This document shows positions 1-5,744 of a stretch of 8,481 nucleotides of DNA, piece by piece. Position 1 is the first letter of the stretch; each line of letters starts with the position of its first letter. A program made the translations under genes and the position numbers. The notes beneath the pieces are model-generated. The model had not been told where the DNA came from, made no database searches, and saw only the letters and a program-made list of their open reading frames with translations. Origin of the DNA: Atopobiaceae bacterium (lineage in GTDB: Bacteria > Actinomycetota > Coriobacteriia > Coriobacteriales > Atopobiaceae); the NCBI GenBank assembly GCA_017510875.1, contig JAFWLX010000048.1, positions 1-8,481 of the forward strand. The letters run 5' to 3'.

Positions 1-18
1 GGCATGCCCAGCCGAGGC

Positions 19-110
19 GCATGCCAGCACCTCCGTCCCCGCGGCAGGCTGCCAGTGCCTCCGTCCCCGTGGCATGTTAGCACCTCCGTCCCCGTGGCAT
101 GTTACGGCCC
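19..110. repeat. Intergenic tandem repeat, about 25-bp unit
   Basis: The 12-mer CCTCCGTCCCCG occurs exactly three times, at 30-41, 58-69 and 83-94, with periods of 28 and 25 bp. The flanking part of the unit reads GGCATGTTAGCA in the cleanest copies (71-82) and GGCATGTTACGG in the last, partial copy (96-107). The second copy (43-57) is diverged and contains the small palindrome GGCAGGCTGCC at 43-53. The window itself begins with the palindrome GGCATGCC at 1-8, so the array may extend to the left. I see no coding sense here. The function is unknown; an intergenic repeat element is the most that can be said. Confidence 0.75.
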
Positions 111-147
111 CTCAGCTTTCCTACAGGTACGTGAAAAGCATGCGGTA

Positions 148-178
148 TTGGTGCAGTTGGCTATGAGTGGAGTACAAT
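148..178 (+). promoter_or_regulatory. Possible promoter of the membrane protein gene
   Basis: TACAAT at 173-178 is a good -10 hexamer. The best -35 candidate, TTGGTG at 148-153, matches only partly and lies at a long spacing of 19 bp. The position, about 64 bp before the start codon at 242, is reasonable. Prediction by eye only. Confidence 0.35.
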
Positions 179-201
179 CATTCGACTGTGGGCATAGTGT
201 C

Positions 202-215
202 CGCATTGCAATGCG
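202..215. promoter_or_regulatory. Perfect 14-bp palindrome in the leader
   Basis: CGCATTGCAATGCG equals its own reverse complement over all 14 bases. It lies between the candidate -10 box (173-178) and the ribosome binding site GGGAGG (229-234), a place where a dimeric repressor could block transcription. As RNA it would have no proper loop, so a DNA-binding site is more plausible than a hairpin. The identity of any regulator is unknown. Confidence 0.35.
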
Positions 216-241
216 TTCGGTACGTAATGGGAGGTCCTTGA

Positions 242-1474
242 ATGGCCGATGAGAATCTGACAAACGACTTCGAGTCGCTGGAAGGTGCGCCTGACGATAA
301 GACACTGGATGAGCAGGAGACGGTTGAGGTCGTGGGCGACGCCGAGTCCGTCTTTGAGGAGACTACTCCGGTCGACGACCTGAGCGACGAGGTCGAGGCC
401 CTGAACGACAAGGTCGAGGCTGCTGTGGCTCATGTGGCCGAGGAAGCCGAGCTTGATGCCAAGAAGGTCGAGAACATCAAAAAGGACCTTGGCGAGGACA
501 CCACGGCCGAGGCCGACGAGGAGCCTGCTCCCAAGAAGCGCGAGCGTCGCTCCAAGCAGGCTCGTGCCGAGAAGGCTGCAAAGGCCGATGCAGCGGCTGC
601 CACGTCTGCCGCAAAGCCTGCCAAGGTTGGCGGCTTGGCTTCCCTGGGCGTTGGCGCCTGGATTGCCATTGCGGTTGGCGCGCTTGCGCTGGGCCTGGTG
701 CTTGGACGCTTTGTGCTGGGCGGCGGCGCTGCCGGCAGTGCCGCGCTTGCGGGCAAGACCACCGTTTCCGAGAGCGAGCTTGACAAAGCCTACGCCACCT
801 ACACCTATAACGGCGCAACCAACACCATCACCGTCCGTCAGGTCATCGAGCAGAACGGCACGGTTGAGTCCGCCAAGACCGAGGACGGCACCTACACCGT
901 TCCCTCTGCCGACTATGCGCTCAACGTGGCTCGCACCGAGATCCTCAACAAGGAGGTCGAGTCCCGCGGCATAACCGTGAGCGACGAGGACGTTGAGGCT
1001 TACGCCGAGAAGGCCTTGGGCACCAAGGACTTTGACGCAATCGCCAGCACCTACGGCATGGACGCCGAAGAGGTCAAGAGCCTGATCGAGGAGAACTGCA
1101 AGGTCACGGCCCTGCGCGAGGAAATTGTGGGCGAAGACCTTGGCGAGATGCCCGAGGCTCCCACCGCTCCTGCCGAGGGTGCAGAGGATCAGGTTACCAA
1201 GGAGTACGCCGACTACATCATCATCAAGCTTGCCGGTGACGCCTGGAACGCCAAGAAGGGCGAGTGGGCCGAGAAGGACAGCGCCTATGCAACCGCTCTG
1301 GACGGTGCCACGTTCTCTGCCGATGGCGCAAACTACAGTGCAGCCCAGTCTGCCTACTATGTTGCCTACCAGGAGTACAGCACCAAGCAGGCTGAGATAA
1401 CCGAGAAGTGGACTGAGTACCTCAATGGTCTTCTGTGCAACGCAACCATCAACGTGGGAACGCTTGTCTCATAA
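242..1474 (+). CDS. Membrane-anchored protein with SurA-N-like extracytoplasmic domain
   Basis: 410 aa. Residues 1-95 are strongly acidic and probably disordered. Residues 98-110 are basic (KKRERRSKQ). A single hydrophobic segment lies at about 137-158, followed by a Gly/Ala linker. By the positive-inside rule the N-terminal 135 residues should be cytoplasmic and the C-terminus outside. Residues 171-297 resemble the helical N-terminal domain of SurA/PrsA-type chaperones, with TVSESELDKAY near its start and then EILNKEVESRGITVSDEDV. No parvulin PPIase domain follows: the last 110 residues are an Ala/Tyr-rich helical tail. Only two cysteines occur, C286 and C399, both predicted outside. The start ATG has GGGAGG seven bases upstream. 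The gene stands alone, with its own terminator. A chaperone or secretion-factor role is inference from the fold; without a PPIase domain it might be a holdase or a surface structural protein. Confidence 0.8.
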   Translation: MADENLTNDFESLEGAPDDKTLDEQETVEVVGDAESVFEETTPVDDLSDEVEALNDKVEAAVAHVAEEAELDAKKVENIKKDLGEDTTAEADEEPAPKKRERRSKQARAEKAAKADAAAATSAAKPAKVGGLASLGVGAWIAIAVGALALGLVLGRFVLGGGAAGSAALAGKTTVSESELDKAYATYTYNGATNTITVRQVIEQNGTVESAKTEDGTYTVPSADYALNVARTEILNKEVESRGITVSDEDVEAYAEKALGTKDFDAIASTYGMDAEEVKSLIEENCKVTALREEIVGEDLGEMPEAPTAPAEGAEDQVTKEYADYIIIKLAGDAWNAKKGEWAEKDSAYATALDGATFSADGANYSAAQSAYYVAYQEYSTKQAEITEKWTEYLNGLLCNATINVGTLVS

Positions 1475-1496
1475 GCTTGCGCAAGAACTCGACTTC

Positions 1497-1527
1497 AAAC
1501 GGCCCCGCCTCGGCGGGGTCGTTTTTT
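1497..1527 (+). terminator. Rho-independent terminator
   Basis: The inverted repeat CCCCGC / GCGGGG (1503-1508 / 1513-1518) closes a CTCG tetraloop. The stem extends outward through G1501-C1520 and C1500-G1521 into an A/T step, and six T's follow at 1522-1527. It lies 22 bases after the stop codon at 1474. This is the only canonical terminator in the window. Confidence 0.93.
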
Positions 1528-1543
1528 CAAGGCGGGATGAGGG

Positions 1544-1582
1544 GTCGCGTGGATTGGGGGACCGTCCCTTGACCCACGCGAT
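1544..1582 (+). repeat. Imperfect hairpin element downstream of the terminator
   Basis: The outer arms TCGCGTGG (1545-1552) and CCACGCGA (1574-1581) are perfectly complementary. Inside, TTGGGGGA (1554-1561) and TCCCTTGA (1565-1572) pair over 8 positions with three G-U wobbles, leaving a CCG loop. A single A-C mismatch (1553/1573) separates the two halves. There is no T-run, so it is not a second terminator. It lies between the terminator and the nad promoter, so it may not be in either transcript. Confidence 0.6.
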
Positions 1583-1646
1583 CACGGGTGCGGGCAGACG
1601 CATACTGTTCCTCTTCATACAACGTAAATCCATGGTCTTTCTAAAT

Positions 1647-1691
1647 TGTCTTGACAGATGTCTTGTCAGATTTACACATACGTGGCATACT
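1647..1691 (+). promoter_or_regulatory. nad operon promoter overlapping a direct-repeat operator (candidate NiaR site)
   Basis: Two adjacent 12-bp direct repeats, TGTCTTGACAGA (1647-1658) and TGTCTTGTCAGA (1659-1670), differ at one base. Each holds a -35-like hexamer. TTGTCA (1663-1668) is exactly 17 bp from CATACT (1686-1691), a good sigma-70 pair. TTGACA (1651-1656) has a poorer partner, TACACA (1673-1678), at 16 bp. TGTC-TT-GACA (1647-1656) and GACA-GA-TGTC (1653-1662) are short dyads. NiaR/YrxA regulators are known to repress nad genes from sites at their promoters, and a niaR homologue is encoded in this operon. Binding by that protein is inference, but a repressor here would cover the -35 region. 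Confidence 0.65.
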
Positions 1692-1728
1692 GTTCGCAAT
1701 GTGGCAAACCGCAGTGAGAGGGGTCCGC

Positions 1729-2640
1729 ATGGACATTGCCGCCGAGGTCGCGCGCCTTAAGCGCGAGAAGGATGCCGTCATCCTCGCCCATTACTACGTT
1801 CCGTCTGAAACCCAGGCGCTGGCAGACTACGTGGGAGACTCGTTCTATCTGGCGCGTCTCGCTCGCACGCTCGACTGCTCTACCATCGTGCTGTGTGGCG
1901 TCTCGTTTATGGCCGAGAGCGCCAAGATGCTCAATCCCGCGCGCACGGTGCTTCTGCCCGACCCAACTGCCGACTGCCCCATGGCGCACATGGTGCGCAA
2001 GGCTGACGTCGACGCCGTCAAGGCCCAGTACAACGATCTTGCCGTGGTGTGCTACATCAACTCCACCGCAGAGATCAAAAGTTGGAGTGACGTCTGCGTA
2101 ACCTCGTCCAACGCGGTCAAGGTGGTGCGCGAGCTGCCGCAGCACAACATCCTGTTCATTCCCGACATGCACCTGGGGCACTACGTGAGCCTGCAGGTTC
2201 CCGAGAAGAACTTCATCCTCAACCGTGGGTATTGCCCCATTCATCACAAGATGATTCTTGCCGAGGTAGAGGAGCTAGAGACCCAGTATCCCAATGCAAA
2301 GGTGATTGCACACCCCGAGTGTCCTCAAGAGATTCTGGACGAGGCCGACTACATTGGTTCTACCAAGCAGATGATTGACTACGTGGCAGAGAGCGACGCC
2401 CAAGAGTTTATTGTGCTCACCGTTGAGGGAGTGCGTCGCGAGATGGAACTAGCCACGGCAGGCAGCGGCAAGCGTTTCTACTTCACGCGCACCACGCCCA
2501 TCTGTGTGAACATGGCCAAGGTCACTCCCGACAAGGTACTTGCTTGCTTGCGCGATGGTACGGGCGAGGTTGGGATGCCTGACTGTGTGGATGCGGCTAC
2601 GACCCCGCTCGAGCGCATGCTCGAGCTTGCGGCGCGATGA
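1729..2640 (+). CDS. nadA: Quinolinate synthase NadA
   Basis: 303 aa, full length for the family. Cytoplasmic [4Fe-4S] enzyme that condenses iminoaspartate with dihydroxyacetone phosphate to quinolinate, in NAD biosynthesis. The N-terminus has the family signature VILAHYYV (residues 17-24), followed by DYVGDSF and LCGVSFMAESAKMLNP. The three expected cluster cysteines are present: C83 in LPDPTADCPMAH, C169 in GYCPIHHK, and C259 in TPICVNM. The last is usually CPNM, so Val replaces Pro here. The start ATG at 1729 is preceded by GAGAGGGG (1716-1723). A longer reading from TTG 1651 is rejected because that codon is part of the promoter. The last four bases overlap nadB (ATGA), suggesting translational coupling. 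First gene of nadA-nadB-nadC-niaR. Confidence 0.96.
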   Translation: MDIAAEVARLKREKDAVILAHYYVPSETQALADYVGDSFYLARLARTLDCSTIVLCGVSFMAESAKMLNPARTVLLPDPTADCPMAHMVRKADVDAVKAQYNDLAVVCYINSTAEIKSWSDVCVTSSNAVKVVRELPQHNILFIPDMHLGHYVSLQVPEKNFILNRGYCPIHHKMILAEVEELETQYPNAKVIAHPECPQEILDEADYIGSTKQMIDYVAESDAQEFIVLTVEGVRREMELATAGSGKRFYFTRTTPICVNMAKVTPDKVLACLRDGTGEVGMPDCVDAATTPLERMLELAAR

Positions 2641-3884
2641 TTACCTATGGCGCAGGTGCGCCCGCACCCCAGATTGACGTAGACGGCTGCGAAGAGATCA
2701 GCTGCGATGTGCTTATCGTAGGTTGCGGTGTTGCCGGACTCTATACGGCACTCAACCTTCCTACCAACCTTTCGGTCGAGATCATCTGCAAGGAGGATGT
2801 AGCCAGCTGCGACAGCATGCTTGCGCAGGGTGGCATCTGCGTGCAGCGCGATGATGATGACTATGACCCTTGGTTTGAGGACACGCTGCGTGCGGGCCAC
2901 TATGAGAACCGCAAGGAGAGCGTTGACATCATGATCAGGGAGAGTCGCCCTCTGATTGACGACCTCCTCTCATTGGGCGTGCGCTTTGACCGTAATCCTG
3001 CAGGCGAGCTTGACTATACGCGAGAGGGTGCGCACTCACGCCCGCGCATCCTGCACACCGCCGACCTTACAGGCGCCGAGATTACCACCAAGCTGCTTCT
3101 TGCCGTAGAGGCGCGCACCAACGTGAGCATCCACGAGTACACCACCATGCGCGACCTGCTCATAGAAGACGGTTGTTGCGTGGGTGTGCTGGCAACCGAT
3201 GGCGCCAACGAGACCGTCAAGTTCCTGGCGCGTGACACGGTGCTGGCAACCGGTGGTGTGGGTGGCCTGTATCCGCGCTCCACCAACTTCCGGAGCCTTA
3301 CGGGTGACGGCTGTCGCATCTGCCGCGATGCAGGTATCGAGCTCGAGCACATGGACTACGTGCAGATTCATCCCACCAGTCTCTACACGCCCAAGCCTGA
3401 TCGGTCGTTTCTCATTTCGGAAAGCTGTCGCGGCGAGGGGGCAATCCTGCTTGACGCACATGGGCAGCGCTTTACCGACGAGCTGCAACCGCGCGATGTG
3501 GTGACGGCTGCCATCTACCACCAGATGGAGAAGGACCACACCGAGCACGTGTGGCTCTCGTTTGAGAACGTGCCGGCCGAGGTCATAACCAGCCACTTCA
3601 CCAACATCTACAAAAGGTGCCTTGCCGAGGGCTACGACATCTTGCACGAGCCCATTCCCGTGGTTCCCGCACAGCACTACCTAATGGGCGGCATCCACGT
3701 TGACGCCGAGAGCCGCACCGCCATGCCGCATCTGTATGCGGCGGGTGAGACCAGCTGCAACGGCGTGCACGGCAAGAATCGCCTGGCATCTAACTCGCTG
3801 CTTGAAAGCATGGTCTTTGCGCGTCGTGCGGCGCTTGACATTGCGGAGTCTCAGAAGGCGCGCAAGAAGGGACGGAGCTTATGA
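2637..3884 (+). CDS. nadB: L-aspartate oxidase NadB (short form)
   Basis: 415 aa. FAD enzyme that oxidises L-aspartate to iminoaspartate, the substrate of NadA. Visible: dinucleotide-binding GCGVAG (residues 29-34), AQGG (63-66), REGAHSRPRILHTAD with E130 (129-143), VLATGGVGG (202-210), QIHPTSL with H245 (243-249), SESCRGEGA (261-269), PRDVV with R286 (285-289), QHYLMGG with H347 (346-352), and AAGETSCNGVHGKNRLASNS (368-387). These cover the FAD and dicarboxylate sites. The protein ends soon after the RLASNSLLE motif, so it lacks the C-terminal helical domain of the roughly 540-residue E. coli enzyme. No frameshift is visible, and nadC begins at its stop, so the short form looks natural. It overlaps nadA and nadC by 4 bp each. 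The RLASNS/REG motif set favours NadB over fumarate reductase, and the operon makes it near certain. Confidence 0.95.
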   Translation: MITYGAGAPAPQIDVDGCEEISCDVLIVGCGVAGLYTALNLPTNLSVEIICKEDVASCDSMLAQGGICVQRDDDDYDPWFEDTLRAGHYENRKESVDIMIRESRPLIDDLLSLGVRFDRNPAGELDYTREGAHSRPRILHTADLTGAEITTKLLLAVEARTNVSIHEYTTMRDLLIEDGCCVGVLATDGANETVKFLARDTVLATGGVGGLYPRSTNFRSLTGDGCRICRDAGIELEHMDYVQIHPTSLYTPKPDRSFLISESCRGEGAILLDAHGQRFTDELQPRDVVTAAIYHQMEKDHTEHVWLSFENVPAEVITSHFTNIYKRCLAEGYDILHEPIPVVPAQHYLMGGIHVDAESRTAMPHLYAAGETSCNGVHGKNRLASNSLLESMVFARRAALDIAESQKARKKGRSL

Positions 3885-4735
3885 ATCCCATCACATTAAA
3901 GCTGCAGGCGGAGCCTCTGGTACGCATGGCCTTGCAGGAGGACATTACCAGCGAGGACGTGTCAACGGCGTCGGTCATGCCACGGCCGGCGCGCGGCGAG
4001 GTGCACCTCATAGCCAAACAGGATGGTGTCATCTGCGGTCTTGACGTGTTTTTGCTGGCCTTCCAGTTGCTCGACCCGACGGCGGTGTTCCATGCGAATG
4101 TGGCCGAGGGCGACAAGGTGACGTTTGGCCAAGAGCTGGGTATCGTAGAGGCCGACGTAAGGGCCCTGCTTTCTGCCGAGCGCGTGGCTCTTAACTACCT
4201 GCAGCGCATGAGTGGGATTGCCACCTACACGCGCAACATGGCGACGCTGTTTGCCGGCACCAAGACGCGCCTCGTTGACACACGCAAGACCACGCCCAAC
4301 ATGCGCGTATTCGAGAAAGAGGCCGTGCGCGTGGGCGGGGCAAGCAACCATCGCTACAACCTGTCAGACGGTGTGATGCTCAAGGACAACCACATCGATG
4401 CGGCGGGCGGTATTGCGCAGGCAGTAGCTGCTGCCAAAGCTCATGCGCCCTTTGTGCGAAAGGTGGAGGTGGAGGTCGAGAACCTTCAGATGGTGCAGGA
4501 GGCTCTTGACGCAGGTGCCGACATCATCATGCTCGACAACATGAGCCACGACCAGATGAAGGAGGCCATCGAGCTGATTGCCGGCCGTGCCGAGGTTGAG
4601 GTATCGGGCAACGTAACGGCCAAGAATGCTGCGGCGCTTGTGGATTTGGGTGTGGACATCGTCTCTTCTGGAGCCCTTACCCACTCTGCCCCCATTCTTG
4701 ACCTGTCCCTCAAGCACCTGAGGGTCTTGAGTTAG
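3881..4735 (+). CDS. nadC: Nicotinate-nucleotide pyrophosphorylase (carboxylating) NadC
   Basis: 284 aa, normal length. Transfers phosphoribosyl from PRPP to quinolinate with decarboxylation, giving nicotinate mononucleotide; cytoplasmic type II phosphoribosyltransferase. Visible: EDITSEDVST near the N-terminus (residues 20-29), AERVALNYLQRMSGIAT (99-115), DTRKTTPNMR (133-142) with the substrate-binding R/K pair, NHRYNLSDG (156-164), MLKDNHI (166-172), EVEVEN (196-201), LDNMS (218-222) and SGN (242-244). It follows an N-terminal sandwich plus C-terminal barrel layout. Start ATG overlaps the nadB stop (ATGA); AAGGGA at 3867-3872 is a good Shine-Dalgarno within the end of nadB. niaR follows after 8 nt. 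With nadA and nadB it completes the de novo branch to NaMN. Confidence 0.97.
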   Translation: MNPITLKLQAEPLVRMALQEDITSEDVSTASVMPRPARGEVHLIAKQDGVICGLDVFLLAFQLLDPTAVFHANVAEGDKVTFGQELGIVEADVRALLSAERVALNYLQRMSGIATYTRNMATLFAGTKTRLVDTRKTTPNMRVFEKEAVRVGGASNHRYNLSDGVMLKDNHIDAAGGIAQAVAAAKAHAPFVRKVEVEVENLQMVQEALDAGADIIMLDNMSHDQMKEAIELIAGRAEVEVSGNVTAKNAAALVDLGVDIVSSGALTHSAPILDLSLKHLRVLS

Positions 4736-4743
4736 GCAGAGCC

Positions 4744-5286
4744 ATGAACGGACGCGAACGTCGCTTTGAGATTCTAGCGCTGCTCGAGGGAGCTGCGGGA
4801 CCAGTGGCGGGGGCCGAGATTGCCGAAAGGTGCGGCGTCAGCCGCCAGGTGATCGTCAACGACATTGCCCTGTTGCGACGCGAGGGCAACGACATTGTCT
4901 CCACGCACCATGGGTATATGCTCTCGCGGCCCGGTGGGACCAACAGGCGTCTTTTCAAGGTTCACCATAGCGTGCAACAGGTGGCGGACGAGCTCAATGC
5001 CATAGTTGATCTGGGTGGAAAGGTTGAGGACGTCATTGTGAACCACCGCACGTTTGGAAAGCTGGAGGCAAAGCTTGACCTCTCAAGCAGAAGGGACGTA
5101 CGACGCTTTCTTGATGACCTTGCCTCGAGCAAGTCCACCCTGCTTTCCTGCGTGACCTCGGGCTATCACTTTCACCACGTGTCCGCCGGCTCTGAAGAGG
5201 CACTCGACGAGATTGCGGCAGAGCTGGCGCGCCTTGGGATGATCGCAGAGCTGCTGCCCTACGAGCGAGAAGAAGGGCTGCGGTAG
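4744..5286 (+). CDS. niaR: NiaR/YrxA-type niacin-responsive transcriptional repressor
   Basis: 180 aa, the usual length. The N-terminal winged helix (about residues 5-60) contains AGAEIAERCGVSRQVIVNDI, with recognition helix SRQVIVNDIALLR (33-45), very like Bacillus YrxA. The C-terminal 3H domain (about 72-172) carries H75, E83, H142 and H144, with the spacing known for the metal-binding site of the Thermotoga homologue, plus H101 in NHRTFG. Family members repress NAD synthesis or niacin uptake genes when nicotinic acid is available. It sits 8 nt after nadC, so it is probably co-transcribed with its own target operon; the presumed operator is 1647-1670. A separate transporter target (niaP/niaX) is not in this window. 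The Shine-Dalgarno is weak (AGGCAGAG), and translation may depend on nadC. Confidence 0.93.
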   Translation: MNGRERRFEILALLEGAAGPVAGAEIAERCGVSRQVIVNDIALLRREGNDIVSTHHGYMLSRPGGTNRRLFKVHHSVQQVADELNAIVDLGGKVEDVIVNHRTFGKLEAKLDLSSRRDVRRFLDDLASSKSTLLSCVTSGYHFHHVSAGSEEALDEIAAELARLGMIAELLPYEREEGLR

Positions 5287-5287
5287 C

Positions 5288-5313
5288 ACCATACGTTGTT
5301 ACCATACGTTGTT
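5288..5313. repeat. Two exact tandem 13-bp copies after niaR
   Basis: ACCATACGTTGTT occurs twice without gap (5288-5300 and 5301-5313), starting one base after the niaR stop codon. CATACG in the first copy (5290-5295) is also inverted as CGTATG at 5318-5323. No function is evident. It could be a duplication or a short binding site next to the large inverted repeat. Confidence 0.7.
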
Positions 5314-5324
5314 GGTGCGTATGC

Positions 5325-5619
5325 GCTGGGGCCGCAACAGAAGGGGCCTCGGCAGACGCCGCCCCCACAGACCGGCCGTGCGGCAACCCTCGGGCTCCTT
5401 CTGAGGCTGCTCCGCCCGTCGGCGCGGCGGGAGCGAGCGTGACATGCCAGTGGCATGTCACGGCCCGAAGGGCTCGTGCAAAACGCGCCAGCAGCCGAGT
5501 TCCGCAGCTGCCGCGCCGTAAGGGCGGAGCGCTTAGCCGAAGCGGAGCCACGAGGGTTGCCGCACGGCCGGTCTGTGGGGGGCGGCGTCTGCCGAGGCCC
5601 CTTCTGTTGCGGCCCCAGC
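5325..5619. repeat. 295-bp inverted-repeat element between niaR and ilvE
   Basis: The outer arms (5325-5392 and 5551-5619, about 68 bp each) are complementary throughout except for one extra G in the right arm (six G's at 5577-5582 against five C's at 5362-5366). Further inward the arms stay recognisably complementary but are interrupted by small gaps (for example GCTCCGCCC at 5409-5417 against GGGCGGAGC at 5522-5530, and CGGCGCGGC against GCCGCGCCG). The centre is a compact palindrome at 5438-5462. The left arm can also fold alone: GGGG(3-nt bulge)CGGC at 5343-5353 pairs with GCCGCCCC at 5358-5365. There is no T-run or transposase. ORFs across it are mirrored by-products of the repeat. It may be a palindromic intergenic element or a MITE-like insertion; it may also halt transcription after niaR. 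Confidence 0.9.
5438..5462. repeat. Central palindrome of the inverted-repeat element
   Basis: CGTGACATGCCA and TGGCATGTCACG form 12-bp perfect arms around a single G (5450). The right half plus the next four bases (GTGGCATGTCACGGCCC, 5450-5466) matches 94-110 at 16 of 17 positions, linking this element to the tandem repeat at the start of the window. A short GCCC-GAA-GGGC hairpin follows at 5463-5473. Confidence 0.85.
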
Positions 5620-5641
5620 TCATAAGGGTCCCTGATTGTTA

Positions 5642-5669
5642 CCGAGCGGGCACGGTTTTGTTTGCTCGG
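5642..5669 (+). promoter_or_regulatory. Short hairpin in the ilvE upstream region
   Basis: CCGAGC (5642-5647) and GCTCGG (5664-5669) are perfect inverted copies around a 16-nt spacer ending TTTTGTTT. The region 5620-5744 must hold the ilvE promoter, but no hexamer pair is convincing; the best is TTGTTT (5658-5663) with TACCCT (5682-5687) at 18 bp. I see no T-box or leader peptide. Significance uncertain. Confidence 0.25.
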
Positions 5670-5744
5670 CCTTGGTGGTAGTACCCTATGACAAGCCTGT
5701 ACGTGCCGCGTGTTGTGCGGCAAAAAAGAATGGAGCGTTTAGCC

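Noticed and set aside
19..104. CRISPR array
   Set aside because: The units are contiguous 25-28-bp tandem copies with no unique spacers of regular size, and no cas gene is near.
4..252. 82-aa plus-strand reading frame over the first repeat
   Set aside because: Its translation only reflects the tandem repeat, and it overlaps the promoter and start of the next gene.
1651..1728. Longer nadA from TTG at 1651 (26 extra residues)
   Set aside because: The TTG is part of the TTGACA -35-like box and operator repeat; the extra residues do not look like NadA, and ATG 1729 has a good ribosome binding site.
1672..2247. 191-aa minus-strand reading frame opposite nadA
   Set aside because: A shadow of nadA: no ribosome binding site or family motif, and nadA itself is certain.
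5325..5619. Insertion sequence
   Set aside because: No transposase or clear target-site duplication is visible; at most a non-autonomous element.
5033..5623. 196-aa minus-strand reading frame and similar frames across the niaR-ilvE gap
   Set aside because: They run through the 3' end of niaR and the inverted repeat, have low-complexity Ala/Arg-rich translations, and arise on both strands because the DNA is mirrored.
5688..5744. ilvE start at ATG 5688 or ATG 5730
   Set aside because: Upstream residues are basic and unlike the family; ATG 5745 has GGAG at a proper spacing and gives the usual length.
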